Translations under genes and position numbers: made by a program
Shown: one piece after another, positions 47,701 to 57,098 of the stretch
How positions within the stretch are numbered: position 1 is the first letter of the stretch
Layout: every line of letters starts with the position of its first letter
The notes under the pieces: generated by a model
The model's input: only the letters and a program-made list of their open reading frames with translations
What the model was told of the DNA's origin: nothing
Databases searched by the model: none
Assembly: GCA_001411745.2 (NCBI GenBank)
Contig: LIQB01000013.1
Coordinates: 1 to 64,000 of the forward strand
DNA length: 64,000 nucleotides
Reading direction: 5' to 3'
From: Psychrobacter glacincola
Lineage (GTDB): Bacteria > Pseudomonadota > Gammaproteobacteria > Pseudomonadales > Moraxellaceae

Positions 47701-49422
47701 ATGGATGATAATAACAAGCGAAGCCAGTATAGGTATAAGAATAAAAATAGAAGCAGAAACAAAAAAAGAGTAAGCAAAAGGGATAAACAGAAGCGAATAC
47801 AAAGCCTAAGCGTTAAAGAATCGATCAAACTAAAACTAAAGCAAGTATTCTTGCCATATTTAGGTCTTAGTATCCTGACCATTCTACTTTTCGGTGCTTT
47901 ACGTTGGTTGCTAGATATTTATCTAGATATTCTACCTTTAAAGGAAGGCTATTGGGATTTTGGTATTCCTTTTCTCTTATCTGTTTTAGTCGTTAGTATT
48001 TGGATGTGGCCGAGGTACGAGCTTTTGACCTTAAGGTGGGTTAAGCGTAGTAGTTCAGGCTACTTTTTTATAACGATGGTTTTAGCATTAGTGATACCGC
48101 TCGTTCTCAGCCAAAACTATTTGTCCAAGGCTGCCTACGAAGTTATTGAAGTAAATAGCCTGAATGATATTCGTCACTATCCAAAGCAAAAGTATTTCAG
48201 AGTAAATGATTTTGAGCCACTCAAATTAGAGAGCGTTTCTTATATAGAAACACAAGTAATCAGTGGACGAAATTTTGACTCAACATTGCATATTGATTAT
48301 TACATTGCGACGCCATTTATAGCCGCTGAGAATATTTGGCTAGGTTCTAGCTACCACACGAAATACGATAATCGTGCAGACCAAAGTATTAAAGACAGTC
48401 AATACTCAGCGTTTATTAACGACTCGCGCCATAAGTACGAAGCCAAAGACCTCTCTAATATCAGCTACTTTAAGAAACTTAAATCATCAAATAGCAGAAA
48501 TGCTTACTTACACACGATTTCTACGGCTAATAGGCAATCTAATTTGCCACACTTGGTATTAATGCCTGAAACAGGATTACTTACTGACAGTTTAGGTCGT
48601 GATTTCGTTTGGGGGTTTGGTTCGTTTTTTATTGGTATGGTTCTGTGCTTGTTGCTCGTTCTCGCAGCAGAATTTGATAGTCAAGAAAAGAAAAGTACGC
48701 AAAAACATATACAAAAGCGAAAACATATACAAAAACAAAAGCCCGTAAAAAAACGAGCACCAGTAAGTGATGTATCAAAGAGCCTAGTAGTTTGGTTTAG
48801 AAGTAATAAAGAGCGACCTGCGACGTTGGTGTTAATACTGACCTGTATAGGTGCATTTATACTGACCGTATTCATGGGTATGGATATCATTGATCCTTTA
48901 TCTAGACAGGTAAATAGTGCAGGTGGGTTGACGATGGACGCGCTGCAAGCTGGTAAGCATTGGCGAGTAGTGACATCGCTTTTTGTACACGCAGGGATTA
49001 TGCATTTAGTAATGAGTCTAGGGATGCTGTTTGCTACAGGTTATATTTTGGAAAAAGTATTGGGTCCTATACGTTTTACGATTGCGTTTTTTATATGTGG
49101 TATTTTCGCTAATGTTTTAGGGGTGATATATTTTGATATGGACATGGCAGGTGTTTGGGGTGCTACATTTGGCTTGTTTGGTATCGCGATACCGTTGGTG
49201 GCCTTTAAGATTTTTAATAAAAAATATCGAGAGCTATTCGGCGGTACTATCGCTGCGATATTAATCATTACTTTAACCAGCATGTTCTTTGCATTTATAA
49301 ACACGCTCAGTTATATGGTGTATTATCTTTTAACCTTGTGTTTTGGTATTGTTTTCGGTGTGGTCATAGTCATGACTCAAAAACAGTTTTTATTACGTAA
49401 TGCTAGGCGTCATAATATATAG
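47701..49422 (+). CDS. Rhomboid-fold membrane protein lacking catalytic residues (pseudoprotease)
   Basis: A 573-residue protein. A very basic start (1-45, Lys/Arg-rich) precedes three hydrophobic segments (about 50-75, 88-104, 120-137), then a soluble domain (about 140-300), another segment (303-323), a basic linker with the repeated KHIQK (335-352) and a C-terminal six-helix rhomboid domain (about 373-560). Aligned with E. coli GlpG, the usual HxxxN motif reads H435..S439, the nucleophile position in GVWGATFGLFG is Trp486 instead of Ser, and the base position is Tyr542 instead of His. Proteolysis is therefore unlikely; a substrate-binding or chaperone role like iRhoms and derlins is possible. 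Confidence 0.85.
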   Translation: MDDNNKRSQYRYKNKNRSRNKKRVSKRDKQKRIQSLSVKESIKLKLKQVFLPYLGLSILTILLFGALRWLLDIYLDILPLKEGYWDFGIPFLLSVLVVSIWMWPRYELLTLRWVKRSSSGYFFITMVLALVIPLVLSQNYLSKAAYEVIEVNSLNDIRHYPKQKYFRVNDFEPLKLESVSYIETQVISGRNFDSTLHIDYYIATPFIAAENIWLGSSYHTKYDNRADQSIKDSQYSAFINDSRHKYEAKDLSNISYFKKLKSSNSRNAYLHTISTANRQSNLPHLVLMPETGLLTDSLGRDFVWGFGSFFIGMVLCLLLVLAAEFDSQEKKSTQKHIQKRKHIQKQKPVKKRAPVSDVSKSLVVWFRSNKERPATLVLILTCIGAFILTVFMGMDIIDPLSRQVNSAGGLTMDALQAGKHWRVVTSLFVHAGIMHLVMSLGMLFATGYILEKVLGPIRFTIAFFICGIFANVLGVIYFDMDMAGVWGATFGLFGIAIPLVAFKIFNKKYRELFGGTIAAILIITLTSMFFAFINTLSYMVYYLLTLCFGIVFGVVIVMTQKQFLLRNARRHNI

Positions 49423-49624
49423 TTATTGGCTACTCTTCATTAAGAAACTATATCAAGCAGTATGAATCAAACGTGATGAATTGTTATTAATCATTATTAG
49501 AGACTATCTCCATTGACGCCCTCAGCAAACTATGACTAAATAAGAGTAAGGCTAATAAAGACAATATCAATGATAAAACTAACATAGCCTTTAACAATAA
49601 AGTCAGCCGTACAAGGAGTGTGCC

Positions 49625-50200
49625 ATGTCTACTATGATTACCGACCGTACCTATCGAATCGCTCGCGAAAATACCCAAGCGATGATAATCGATGTTCAAG
49701 AACGCTTAACACCGCATATTTATGACCATGAAAACATCGTCAAAAAAACAGTGACGCTTATTAAAGGTCTACAAGCACTGAATATCCCTATCATGCTCAA
49801 TGAACAGTATAAAAAAGGGCTCGGCGATACGCTACCTGAAATACGCGAGGTGTTAGAAGGCGATAACGCTAAAAGCTTTGAAAAGGTCACCTTTAGCGCT
49901 TGTGATAATGATGATTCGTGGCATTATTTAGCGCAGCAAAATCGAAGTATTGTTTTGCTATTTGGAGTAGAGACACATGTCTGTGTACTACAAACAGCGC
50001 TTGATTTGCTAGATAATGGTATGCAGCCCGTCATCATTGGTGATGCGGTCGGCTCACGCTTTCCGTATGATAAAAAGCAAGCAATACGCCGTATTCGCCG
50101 TGCTGGTGGCGTGATTACCACAGTTGAAACCATTCTGTTTGAGCTTTGCCGTAGTAGTCAAGACCCTGCGTTTAAAACCATTAGTAACTTGATTAAATAG
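49625..50200 (+). CDS. Isochorismatase family cysteine hydrolase
   Basis: A 191-residue alpha/beta hydrolase of the isochorismatase-like family. The likely catalytic triad is Asp23 (MIIDVQERL), Lys87 (FEKVTFSA) and Cys120 (GVETHVCV), with the usual cis-peptide region VETHVC. GDAVGSRF follows. Small single-domain members act on various amides or are ycaC-like; the substrate here is not evident. AAGGAG lies 7 bases before the ATG. Confidence 0.92.
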   Translation: MSTMITDRTYRIARENTQAMIIDVQERLTPHIYDHENIVKKTVTLIKGLQALNIPIMLNEQYKKGLGDTLPEIREVLEGDNAKSFEKVTFSACDNDDSWHYLAQQNRSIVLLFGVETHVCVLQTALDLLDNGMQPVIIGDAVGSRFPYDKKQAIRRIRRAGGVITTVETILFELCRSSQDPAFKTISNLIK

Positions 50201-50218
50201 TTCTTTTATTCAAGATAT

Positions 50219-50255
50219 AAAAAATAGCGCTTACTCACATAAGCGCTATTTTTTA
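50219..50255. terminator. Terminator of the isochorismatase-family gene
   Basis: Stem AAAAAATAGCGCTTA / TAAGCGCTATTTTTT with a 6-base loop, just after the stop. Symmetric, could work in both directions. Confidence 0.93.
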
Positions 50256-50334
50256 TAGTGGTGTTCATTAGCTATAGGTTGGCATGCTCTTTTATAGCGC
50301 TCATAAAATATATAATATAGTCAAGGAATTTTAG

Positions 50335-50405
50335 AATCGCTACAAGGCGACCGACCGCAGATAGTACACTGATTACATCTAGGGTGGGTAACACCGTAGC
50401 GGTTT
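50335..50405. repeat. Nested palindromic repeat, copy R3 (diverged)
   Basis: About 70 bp with ends AATCGCTAC and GTAGCGGTT. Internal ACAAGGCGACCGACCGCAGA and GTAC...TACATCT follow the same order as R1 and R2 but with many substitutions. It lies upstream of the HD-domain gene. Confidence 0.65.
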
Positions 50406-50486
50406 AAAAGTGCTCTAACTATACTTGCTTATGCGTAAAGGTAAAATGAAGCGCTATATCTTCGTAGAAAAATTAAGAGAAAATTT

Positions 50487-51116
50487 ATGCCATCAACCAA
50501 ACCCCTTTTATTAACCAACCCAACGCTTGCCTCAAACATTGATATAGATCATGTCACTCATTTCTTATTAGAGCTTGATGCGCTTAAACGTATCAATCGT
50601 CGTAGCTATGTGACGCATACCACACGCAAAGAAAACTCTGCCGAACATTCATGGCATTTAGCGATGGCGTGCTGGTCTATTGCTGAACAGTTTGAGCTAG
50701 ATGTCAATCATGAAAAACTACTCAAGATGGCATTGGTACATGACTTGGGTGAGATTGACGCAGGCGATACGTTTTTATTCGCAAATAGTCGTAGCGAGGC
50801 GCACATTGAAGAACGTGCAGGCATTGCTCGATTGCAAGCTGAGCGTGGCAATGGCATCATGGATTTAAATGAGATTTGGGAAGAGCAGGAGACGGGTAGC
50901 AGCAATGAAAGTCAGCTGCTTAGAGTGGTTGATCGCTTATTGCCGTTTTTATTGAATTTAAATACCAATGGGGAAACATGGATTGATGCTAACGTCACGT
51001 GCTCGCAAGTGACTACAGCACTTGCTTTTATCAAAGACAGCTTTCCTCCCATTCATGATTGGCTATCAAAAAATATCGACTATGCGACCCAGCAAGGGTG
51101 GTTGATTGATGCTTAA
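50487..51116 (+). CDS. HD-domain phosphohydrolase (YfbR/HDDC2-like 5'-deoxynucleotidase)
   Basis: A 209-residue soluble metal-dependent phosphohydrolase. RKENSAEHSWHLAM gives His54, LVHDLGEIDAGD gives His85-Asp86 and the Glu/Asp that follow, and a late LLRVVDRLLPFLLN supplies the final Asp. The set matches HDDC2/YfbR-type enzymes that hydrolyse deoxynucleoside monophosphates; substrate inferred. GAGA precedes the ATG. Confidence 0.88.
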   Translation: MPSTKPLLLTNPTLASNIDIDHVTHFLLELDALKRINRRSYVTHTTRKENSAEHSWHLAMACWSIAEQFELDVNHEKLLKMALVHDLGEIDAGDTFLFANSRSEAHIEERAGIARLQAERGNGIMDLNEIWEEQETGSSNESQLLRVVDRLLPFLLNLNTNGETWIDANVTCSQVTTALAFIKDSFPPIHDWLSKNIDYATQQGWLIDA

Positions 51117-51233
51117 ATAGAGCCATTATTTTGCCGTTTACATGTTTGCAAATATTCATCTTTTTCAACTAGTAAAGCATTTAGAATTAGCTAAATGAGC
51201 GATTAAGTACATTATAGAGAGAGAGAGTATTAA

Positions 51234-51839
51234 ATGAGAATCACTGGCACTTATAAGGTTTTTGCTAAATCGCTCGTCTTTGTTAGCCTATTAACTTTGG
51301 CGCAACTAACTCAGGCTGCCGCACCTATTAGTAATGGTGACAAGTTGGCGCACGATGCCAAAAAACAGATCGGCATTACCACCAGCTATGATCCTGCTTA
51401 CCGCAAGTTGGATTTTCCGCGTGGCGATGTACCGATAGAAACTGGCGTCTGTACCGATGTTATCGTCCGTGCTTATCGCTTGCAAAATATAGATCTACAG
51501 CAATTAGTCAACCATGATATGAAGTCAAATTGGTCGGCTTATCCAAAGACTTGGGGGCTGAAATCAACCGATAAGAATATCGACCATCGCCGAGTGCCCA
51601 ATCTTGAAGTGTTTTTTGCGCGTCACGCAAAGACATTATCGACGACTGATAAAGCCAGTTTTCAAGCAGGCGATGTGGTGACGTGGCGGCTACCGAATGG
51701 TAATTTGCCGCATACAGGTATCGTCTCTGATAAAGTCGCTGCGGATGGTACACCGCTGATTATTCACAATATCGGACGTGGTACGCAAGAAGAAAACATC
51801 TTATTTGCTTATCCTATTCTCAAACACTTTCGTTATTAA
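51234..51839 (+). CDS. DUF1287 domain-containing exported protein
   Basis: A 201-residue protein with a signal peptide ending near LTQAA (residue 29). The mature part matches DUF1287: IGITTSYDPAYRKLDFPRGDV, ETGVCTDVIVRAYR (conserved Cys), and a late GDVVTWRLPNGNLPHTGIVSD with His, typical of NlpC/P60-like folds. Peptidoglycan amidase activity is a guess from the Cys/His arrangement. A purine-rich GAGAGAGAG tract precedes the ATG. Confidence 0.9.
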   Translation: MRITGTYKVFAKSLVFVSLLTLAQLTQAAAPISNGDKLAHDAKKQIGITTSYDPAYRKLDFPRGDVPIETGVCTDVIVRAYRLQNIDLQQLVNHDMKSNWSAYPKTWGLKSTDKNIDHRRVPNLEVFFARHAKTLSTTDKASFQAGDVVTWRLPNGNLPHTGIVSDKVAADGTPLIIHNIGRGTQEENILFAYPILKHFRY

Positions 51840-51856
51840 CTACTTTCATTATTAAC

Positions 51857-52030
51857 TAGGGTGTGTCATCAATTAGATTATGAGGCTTAAAATGAGAAAA
51901 GTTGTAGATAAACAAGGAAGAAATTGCCGTTAATATGAATATATTGACAAGATTTCTGACGATGTTTAGCAAAATTTAGCCATTTTAAGACCACTAAATG
52001 TATTCATGTGCTAATTGATGACACGCCCTA
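51857..52030. repeat. MITE-like element, copy 3 (diverged)
   Basis: 174 bp with ends TAGGGTGTGTCATCAATTA and TAATTGATGACACGCCCTA, flanked by TA (context CTAA). The interior shares AACAAGGAA, AATTGCCGT, ACGATGTTT and AAAATTTAGCCATTTT with copy 1 in the same order and orientation but is clearly older or from a sister subfamily. Its length is the same as copy 1. Confidence 0.82.
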
Positions 52031-52060
52031 ATATGTTGCGATAAGATAATTACCCACAAT

Positions 52061-52106
52061 AAAAAGCTCAGTTCAGCATAAATTAGGATGCTGAACTGAG
52101 CTTTTT
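52061..52106. terminator. Bidirectional terminator between DUF1287 gene and psd
   Basis: A long stem AGCTCAGTTCAGCAT / ATGCTGAACTGAGCT with an 8-base loop, A-run left and T-run right, between convergent genes. Confidence 0.94.
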
Positions 52107-52126
52107 TGAGTCGTTAAATCGCTTGT

Positions 52127-52963
52127 CTATTGAGTGTTAGCGACACCCAGTAGTTGTCCCATTTTTACCACACTATCGGCTTGCATACTGTCTTGCCAAT
52201 CTGCTTTTGCGCCTCTTGGTAGAATGACAATTGCGGTTGAGCCTAAATAAAAACGACCCAGCTCATCGCCTTTTTCAAAGCTCATATTGTGCTCAGCTTC
52301 TTGAATATCATCAGTGCGGGCAATTTTACCAGTCGCCACCGTTTCGATACCAGCGACAATCATTGCCCCAACCATCACCACCGCTGCTTTACCATATGCT
52401 GTATCAAACAGACAAACCAAGCGTTCATTACGCGCAAATAAGTCTGGCACATTTGCCGCCGTAGTATTGTTGACCGAAAATAGCGTGCCCGGTACATAAC
52501 GGGTTTTGGTCAGAGTGCCGGCGAAGGGCATATGTACACGGTGATAGTTACTGGGGGCAAGATAAACCGTCGCAAAACTGCCATCCGCAAAATAGCGCCC
52601 ATCTTCACTGTCAGCAAGCAGTTGACCAACATCATAATAGCGCCCTTTTGCTTGGAGCAATTTATGGTCGTCAATTTGACCCAACTGCGAGATAATACCA
52701 TCGGCAGGACTGACGATACCATGAGGCGTCATGTCGATAGGGCGCGCGTCTTCTTTTAGCTCACGGGTAAAAAAGTCATTAAAGCTCTCATAGGCGTTGA
52801 GACTTTGGCGCTCATACTCGTCCAAGCTGACGTTGTAGGCTTTAGCAAAGCTACGGATAAACGTGCGTTTAACATAAGGATGGCGGCTAGCGGCTAGACG
52901 CCCAGCAACTTTACTCAGTTGCTGCTGCGGGACAAGCTGTTGTAAAGTAGTGAATACATTCAT
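52127..52963 (-). CDS. psd: Phosphatidylserine decarboxylase proenzyme
   Basis: Makes phosphatidylethanolamine from phosphatidylserine. The proenzyme self-cleaves at the LGST motif (FYLGSTAIVILPRG) to form the pyruvoyl group; this is intact near the C-terminus. YNSFNDFFTREL-type YESFNDFFTRELKEDARPID and SPADGIISQLG are also typical. The ATG at 52963 (278 residues, MNVFTTLQQLVPQQ) is preferred over an upstream TTG at 53008. Convergent with DUF1287. Confidence 0.96.
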   Translation of the reverse strand: MNVFTTLQQLVPQQQLSKVAGRLAASRHPYVKRTFIRSFAKAYNVSLDEYERQSLNAYESFNDFFTRELKEDARPIDMTPHGIVSPADGIISQLGQIDDHKLLQAKGRYYDVGQLLADSEDGRYFADGSFATVYLAPSNYHRVHMPFAGTLTKTRYVPGTLFSVNNTTAANVPDLFARNERLVCLFDTAYGKAAVVMVGAMIVAGIETVATGKIARTDDIQEAEHNMSFEKGDELGRFYLGSTAIVILPRGAKADWQDSMQADSVVKMGQLLGVANTQ

Positions 52964-53075
52964 AATGAGGCTACCAAAATAGGGTGTGATGTAATAATTA
53001 ATAAGCAAGAGAATGGCCGTATTTTATCATGGACGGCGTATTATTGTATGGGCATAATTGGTAAGGAGTCCGTAA

Positions 53076-53531
53076 ATGAAAGCACTTATACAGCGCGTAC
53101 GCCGTGCTAGTGTTACCGTCGATGCGCAGTGTGTTGGTACGATTGAGCAAGGCATATTGGCTTATATTGGTTTAGGGCCTGATGACGACCTAACAAGCGC
53201 CCAGCGAATGGTGGATAAAATCCTCACCTATCGTATTTTTGACAATGATGATGATCCTGCCAAGTACGGCAAACTGGATAAAAATGTCCAGCAAGTTGGT
53301 GGCGGACTGTTATTGGTATCACAGTTTACGCTAATGGCAAAAACAGACAAGGGTCGTCGCCCTGACTTTGGTGGTGCGATGGCACCTGATGCGGCGCAAG
53401 CGTTGTTTGCGCAATTGGTCGCTTATGCCAACACGCAACATTCAAACGTGGCAACTGGTCAGTTTGGCGCTAATATGCAAGTGTCGAGCGTCAATGATGG
53501 GCCATTGAATTTCTTGTTAGAAGTGAATTGA
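53076..53531 (+). CDS. dtd: D-aminoacyl-tRNA deacylase
   Basis: Removes D-amino acids (and glycine on the wrong tRNA) from charged tRNAs. 151 residues, close to the usual length. MKALIQRVRRASVTVD at the start, GGGLLLVSQFTLMA with the SQFTL motif near 74-87, and a late NDGPLNFLLEV where GP corresponds to the Gly-cisPro region. AAGGAG precedes the ATG. It is followed by phoB 156 bp downstream. Confidence 0.95.
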   Translation: MKALIQRVRRASVTVDAQCVGTIEQGILAYIGLGPDDDLTSAQRMVDKILTYRIFDNDDDPAKYGKLDKNVQQVGGGLLLVSQFTLMAKTDKGRRPDFGGAMAPDAAQALFAQLVAYANTQHSNVATGQFGANMQVSSVNDGPLNFLLEVN

Positions 53532-53581
53532 GTAAACTAAGCATTAGCCGTCACGAGACTTATGAAGTGCTTAAAAGTTGA

Positions 53582-53599
53582 ATGTCATTAAACTGTCAT
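53582..53599 (+). promoter_or_regulatory. Pho box upstream of phoB
   Basis: Two 7-base repeats ATGTCAT and CTGTCAT separated by TAAA, the arrangement of a PhoB-binding Pho box (consensus CTGTCAT, 4 bases, CTGTCAT). A TTTAAT -10-like box begins at 53610, 10 bases after it, which is the usual spacing in PhoB-dependent promoters. The phoB ATG is at 53688, so autoregulation is expected. Confidence 0.8.
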
Positions 53600-53687
53600 A
53601 ATTACCCCGTTTAATAGGGAGTAGCAGGCGAGCATTTATCGCCTTTTTTGTCAGCTAAATGTTGTCCTCTAACACTGAGAATGCCGT

Positions 53688-54392
53688 ATGTATAATGAGC
53701 AAATTTTGATTGTTGAAGATGAACCTGCGATTCGTGAAATGATCGTCATGACGCTAGAGATGGCGGGATTTGATAGTCTGCAGGCAGCGGATGTATCTGA
53801 GGCGCACCAACAAGTGGTCGATCACCGCCCTGCGCTGATTTTGCTAGATTGGATGCTGCCTGGTGATAAAAGTGGCATTGATTTTTGCCGATTGCTCAAA
53901 AACGATGAGCTACTCGCTGAGATACCAGTCATTATGTTGACGGCTAAAAGTGAAGAGGACAGCAAGGTGCATGGCCTTGACGCTGGGGCTGATGATTATA
54001 TGACCAAGCCTTTTTCGACACGTGAGTTAATATCCAGAATCAAAGCAGTATTGCGTCGTAGTAACGCGCTCAGTAGTGATAAACCTATCGAAATCGGCAA
54101 TTTGAGCCTTGATCCCAAAAGTCAGCGAGTGACAGCGGCTGGTAAAGTGGTTGATGTTGGTCCTACGGAATATCGATTATTGGCATTTTTTATGAGTCAC
54201 CCAGAGCGTGCCTATACGCGGACGCAGCTGCTAGACCAAGTATGGGGCGGTAATGTATATATCGAAGATAGAACCATTGATGTGCATATCAAACGTTTGC
54301 GGACATTATTACGACCGCATCAATGTGATACGTTGATACAGACAGTACGCGGGACAGGCTATCGATTTTCTAGCTTTATTGAACCAATTTAA
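53688..54392 (+). CDS. phoB: Phosphate regulon response regulator
   Basis: Two-domain response regulator of 234 residues. Receiver with acidic pocket Asp11/Glu12, phosphoacceptor Asp54 (LLDWMLPG), Thr85 and Lys107 (MTKPF). The C-terminal winged-helix DNA-binding domain ends RTIDVHIKRLR and TVRGTGYRF, as in the OmpR/PhoB class. PhoB identity rests on overall similarity, the Pho box upstream and the phoR-type kinase following 81 bp downstream. Confidence 0.93.
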   Translation: MYNEQILIVEDEPAIREMIVMTLEMAGFDSLQAADVSEAHQQVVDHRPALILLDWMLPGDKSGIDFCRLLKNDELLAEIPVIMLTAKSEEDSKVHGLDAGADDYMTKPFSTRELISRIKAVLRRSNALSSDKPIEIGNLSLDPKSQRVTAAGKVVDVGPTEYRLLAFFMSHPERAYTRTQLLDQVWGGNVYIEDRTIDVHIKRLRTLLRPHQCDTLIQTVRGTGYRFSSFIEPI

Positions 54393-54473
54393 CGGACGGT
54401 TTTTTATTCGCTATAAAAGCAGTATGTCAATCGTAGCACAGTGAGAAACGGCGAATAGTGATAAGGATGATGG

Positions 54474-55577
54474 ATGAACACCCTAATATCGGCTCAAGGC
54501 GACCAACAAAATAAGTCACTGCTAGCGACTCAGCAGAATACAACGGATCAACTCAAAAAAATTAGAAGCGCACTACGCGCATTGCGTGATGCGGTGGTTT
54601 TGCTCAATGACGATGATGGGCTCGAATGGTGGAATCAGGCCGCCGAAGATTTAATGTTGTTACAGTTGTCAGATAAAGGTAAGTGCATTTTTGACTTTAT
54701 TAGTGCGCCTGAATTTCGTCAGTATTATCAGGCGACGACCAACCCTAACGATGGTGCTCAGGATGGTGTGCACATTGTCTCGTGGCGCGCGCCCAAGCGT
54801 TATCTAAAGTGTGAGCTCACGCCTTTTGGCGATGAGAAGCTGCTCATTATTTATGATGTGACGCGCTTGCATCATTTGGAGGAGATGCGCCGCGATTTTG
54901 TGGCGAATGTCTCGCATGAGTTACGCACACCGTTGACCGTCATGATGGGCTATCTAGAAAATTTTTCGGATCAGCCAGATATGCCGCCGCATTGGAAGCG
55001 CGGGTTTGAGCTGATGAGCCAACAGACTGCGCGTATGAATAGAATTGTAAATGACTTATTGCTGTTATCTCGCATCGAAATCGAAGAAACCCATGAGCTC
55101 AGTTATATTGATATGACCAAGCTGCTGACCCATGTTTATGATGATGCGCAAGCGTACAATCAAGAGTATGGGCATACCATTCACTTGCAGATAGATACTT
55201 ATGACGGACTGTATGGCTCAGAGATGTATCTAAATAGCGCGCTTTCTAATCTGGTGATTAATGCCATCAAATACACGCCCAAGGGCGGTAATATCGCCAT
55301 TAGTTGGACAAAAACGTCAGAAGGTTGCCGATTTGCCGTCGAAGACAACGGTATTGGTATTGCACCTGAGCATATCGCACGGTTGACGGAGCGCTTTTAT
55401 CGTATTGATAAAGGTCGTAGTCGGGCGACTGGCGGCACAGGGCTAGGTTTGGCAATCGTTAAACACGTTTTATATCAGCATGAAGCCAATTTACAAATTG
55501 AATCAGTAGAAGGGGTAGGCTCGACGTTCAGCATGGTATTTCCAGCTGCCCACATTAGATCAGCTGCGATACCCTAA
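54474..55577 (+). CDS. phoR: Phosphate-regulon-type sensor histidine kinase without membrane segment
   Basis: A 367-residue kinase paired with phoB. Residues 25-135 form a PAS-like domain ([18 protein letters not shown]). The dimerisation helix carries phosphoacceptor His148 in [15 protein letters not shown]. The ATPase domain has N box [10 protein letters not shown] (263-272), G1 DNGIGI (291-296) and G2 GTGLGLAIV (321-329). There is no hydrophobic stretch long enough for a membrane helix, whereas E. coli PhoR has two near its start; a TGA in frame just upstream of the ATG excludes an extension. Its stop overlaps the convergent M23 gene by 4 bases. Confidence 0.9.
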   Translation: MNTLISAQGDQQNKSLLATQQNTTDQLKKIRSALRALRDAVVLLNDDDGLEWWNQAAEDLMLLQLSDKGKCIFDFISAPEFRQYYQATTNPNDGAQDGVHIVSWRAPKRYLKCELTPFGDEKLLIIYDVTRLHHLEEMRRDFVANVSHELRTPLTVMMGYLENFSDQPDMPPHWKRGFELMSQQTARMNRIVNDLLLLSRIEIEETHELSYIDMTKLLTHVYDDAQAYNQEYGHTIHLQIDTYDGLYGSEMYLNSALSNLVINAIKYTPKGGNIAISWTKTSEGCRFAVEDNGIGIAPEHIARLTERFYRIDKGRSRATGGTGLGLAIVKHVLYQHEANLQIESVEGVGSTFSMVFPAAHIRSAAIP

Positions 55578-56176
55578 TTTTTTTGTAAAAGTGGATAGGG
55601 GTTCACTGCACTGCCGCTGATATAAATACCGTAATGCACATGTGGCGGCGTACCTTTTGCATTGCCACTGTCGCCGACGTAGCCGATGATATCGCCGGCA
55701 TTAACCCAGTCGTTTGGACTAATATCTGCATAATCTTCTAAATGCGCATAATAATGCCCTGCGCCGCCTGGTCCAACCACGACCACCACACGACCGCCTA
55801 ACGTATTTTCACCAACTTTGCTGACGATGCCTTGTGTCGTGGCTCGTATTGGTGTGCCTCGTGCGGCAAAGATATCGATACCTTCATGACTGCGACCTTG
55901 ACTGCGTGCAGCGCCCCATGTATCTGTTAGATGTTGTTCTGGAAGTGGACTGGGTAAGCTGTTTTCCGTCGGTAGTTCTTGCTGTAATAAGCTGAGCTGT
56001 TGCCATTTTGCCATCACAAATGACTGAGTTTGTTGGCTGATACTGGGTAAGAGCCTATCAAATACAAATAATAGCATCAACAATACAGCCGCTTTAATGA
56101 GCACACTGAGTACACGGCTTAAAAAAGTTAGCCTTTTCTTTTGTTTTAATTGCGGGTTACTGCTATCTGCTGGCAT
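55574..56176 (-). CDS. M23 family metallopeptidase (LytM/peptidoglycan endopeptidase type)
   Basis: A 200-residue protein anchored by one membrane segment (about 22-42). The M23 domain has SHEGIDI (His97, Asp101) and HVHYG (His179, His181), with a further His145 in YYAHL; all zinc ligands and catalytic His are present, so it should cut peptidoglycan cross-bridges. AGAGAGA precedes the ATG. It converges with phoR, sharing four bases (CTAA). Confidence 0.92.
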   Translation of the reverse strand: MPADSSNPQLKQKKRLTFLSRVLSVLIKAAVLLMLLFVFDRLLPSISQQTQSFVMAKWQQLSLLQQELPTENSLPSPLPEQHLTDTWGAARSQGRSHEGIDIFAARGTPIRATTQGIVSKVGENTLGGRVVVVVGPGGAGHYYAHLEDYADISPNDWVNAGDIIGYVGDSGNAKGTPPHVHYGIYISGSAVNPYPLLQKN

Positions 56177-56375
56177 CTATCTCTCTTTAGTTTTTTAAAT
56201 TAGTTTCCCTTATTATTATATAAGTGAAGTCGTCTATTCTTTGTATGCCATTGTTATCTCAGGTTTTTATCCCTATAAATATAACGTTTCTTTTAAAGTT
56301 TACGTATTTTTAAAACGTTACATAAAATACCAATGTTGCTATCCATCTATTATTGTTATCTATGGCTGAATCTTT

Positions 56376-57062
56376 ATGACTGACACTGCGCTGATTATCG
56401 ATACCGAAACCGACCAAGGTCGTGATCCGCGTCCGATTCAAGTGGCGACTATTAATGCGATGACGGGTTTTGAGTGGATGAAGTACTTTAATAGTGGTCG
56501 TTCGATATCACCAGTTGTCATTAGAATTCATGGCATTACTGATGAGGATGTCGCTGGTCTTGAGCGCTTTGATTTAGAGGCGTTTGAGTTGCCGCAGTAT
56601 TTGATTGGTCATAACGTCCGCTTTGATTGGCGGGTTATTGGCAGTCCGTCTACTAAGTTGATATGTACGGTTCGGTTGGCGCGTGTGGCTTTTCCAGAGT
56701 GGAGTGCTTATGGTCAGTCCAAATGTATCGCGCAATTATTAGGCAAAGAGGAAGCAAGCAGGATGACGATTGCCGCTCATGATGCGCTGGGCGATGCGCG
56801 TATGTGTTATCTGCTTTATCAGGCGTGTTGTGAGCGCCTAGCCATTGCACCGACGGATTTTGCTGCTGTCCATGCTATCGCTAATAAAGCCAATCCAGTG
56901 AGCAAAATGCCCTTTGGTAAACATAAAGGCACGCTGATTAAAGACGTGCCCATCAGCTACGTAAAATGGATGCTGGGTAATATCCATAACATACAGCCGT
57001 CGCTTTATTCTGCCTTAACCAAGCGTGTTAAAGCAGAACAGGCAGCAAAAAATACGCCCTAA
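56376..57062 (+). CDS. 3'-5' exonuclease, ExoX-like, with C-terminal DUF3820-type domain
   Basis: A 228-residue DEDD-family exonuclease. ALIIDTETD gives Asp9 and Glu11, GHNVRFDWR gives the third acidic residue, and AAHDALGDARMCYLL the final His and Asp. Residues about 175-215 (KMPFGKHKGTLIKDVPISYVKWML) form the small domain often found at the C-terminus of these enzymes. The order of the two parts matches E. coli ExoX-type proteins with the extra domain. DNA repair or RNA/DNA trimming is inferred. Confidence 0.9.
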   Translation: MTDTALIIDTETDQGRDPRPIQVATINAMTGFEWMKYFNSGRSISPVVIRIHGITDEDVAGLERFDLEAFELPQYLIGHNVRFDWRVIGSPSTKLICTVRLARVAFPEWSAYGQSKCIAQLLGKEEASRMTIAAHDALGDARMCYLLYQACCERLAIAPTDFAAVHAIANKANPVSKMPFGKHKGTLIKDVPISYVKWMLGNIHNIQPSLYSALTKRVKAEQAAKNTP

Positions 57063-57098
57063 ATAGAATTGCACTTGAATAGGTTAACTAAACCGAAC

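Noticed and set aside
52231..52499. Plus-strand ORFs within psd
   Set aside because: Shadows of psd; no independent start signal.
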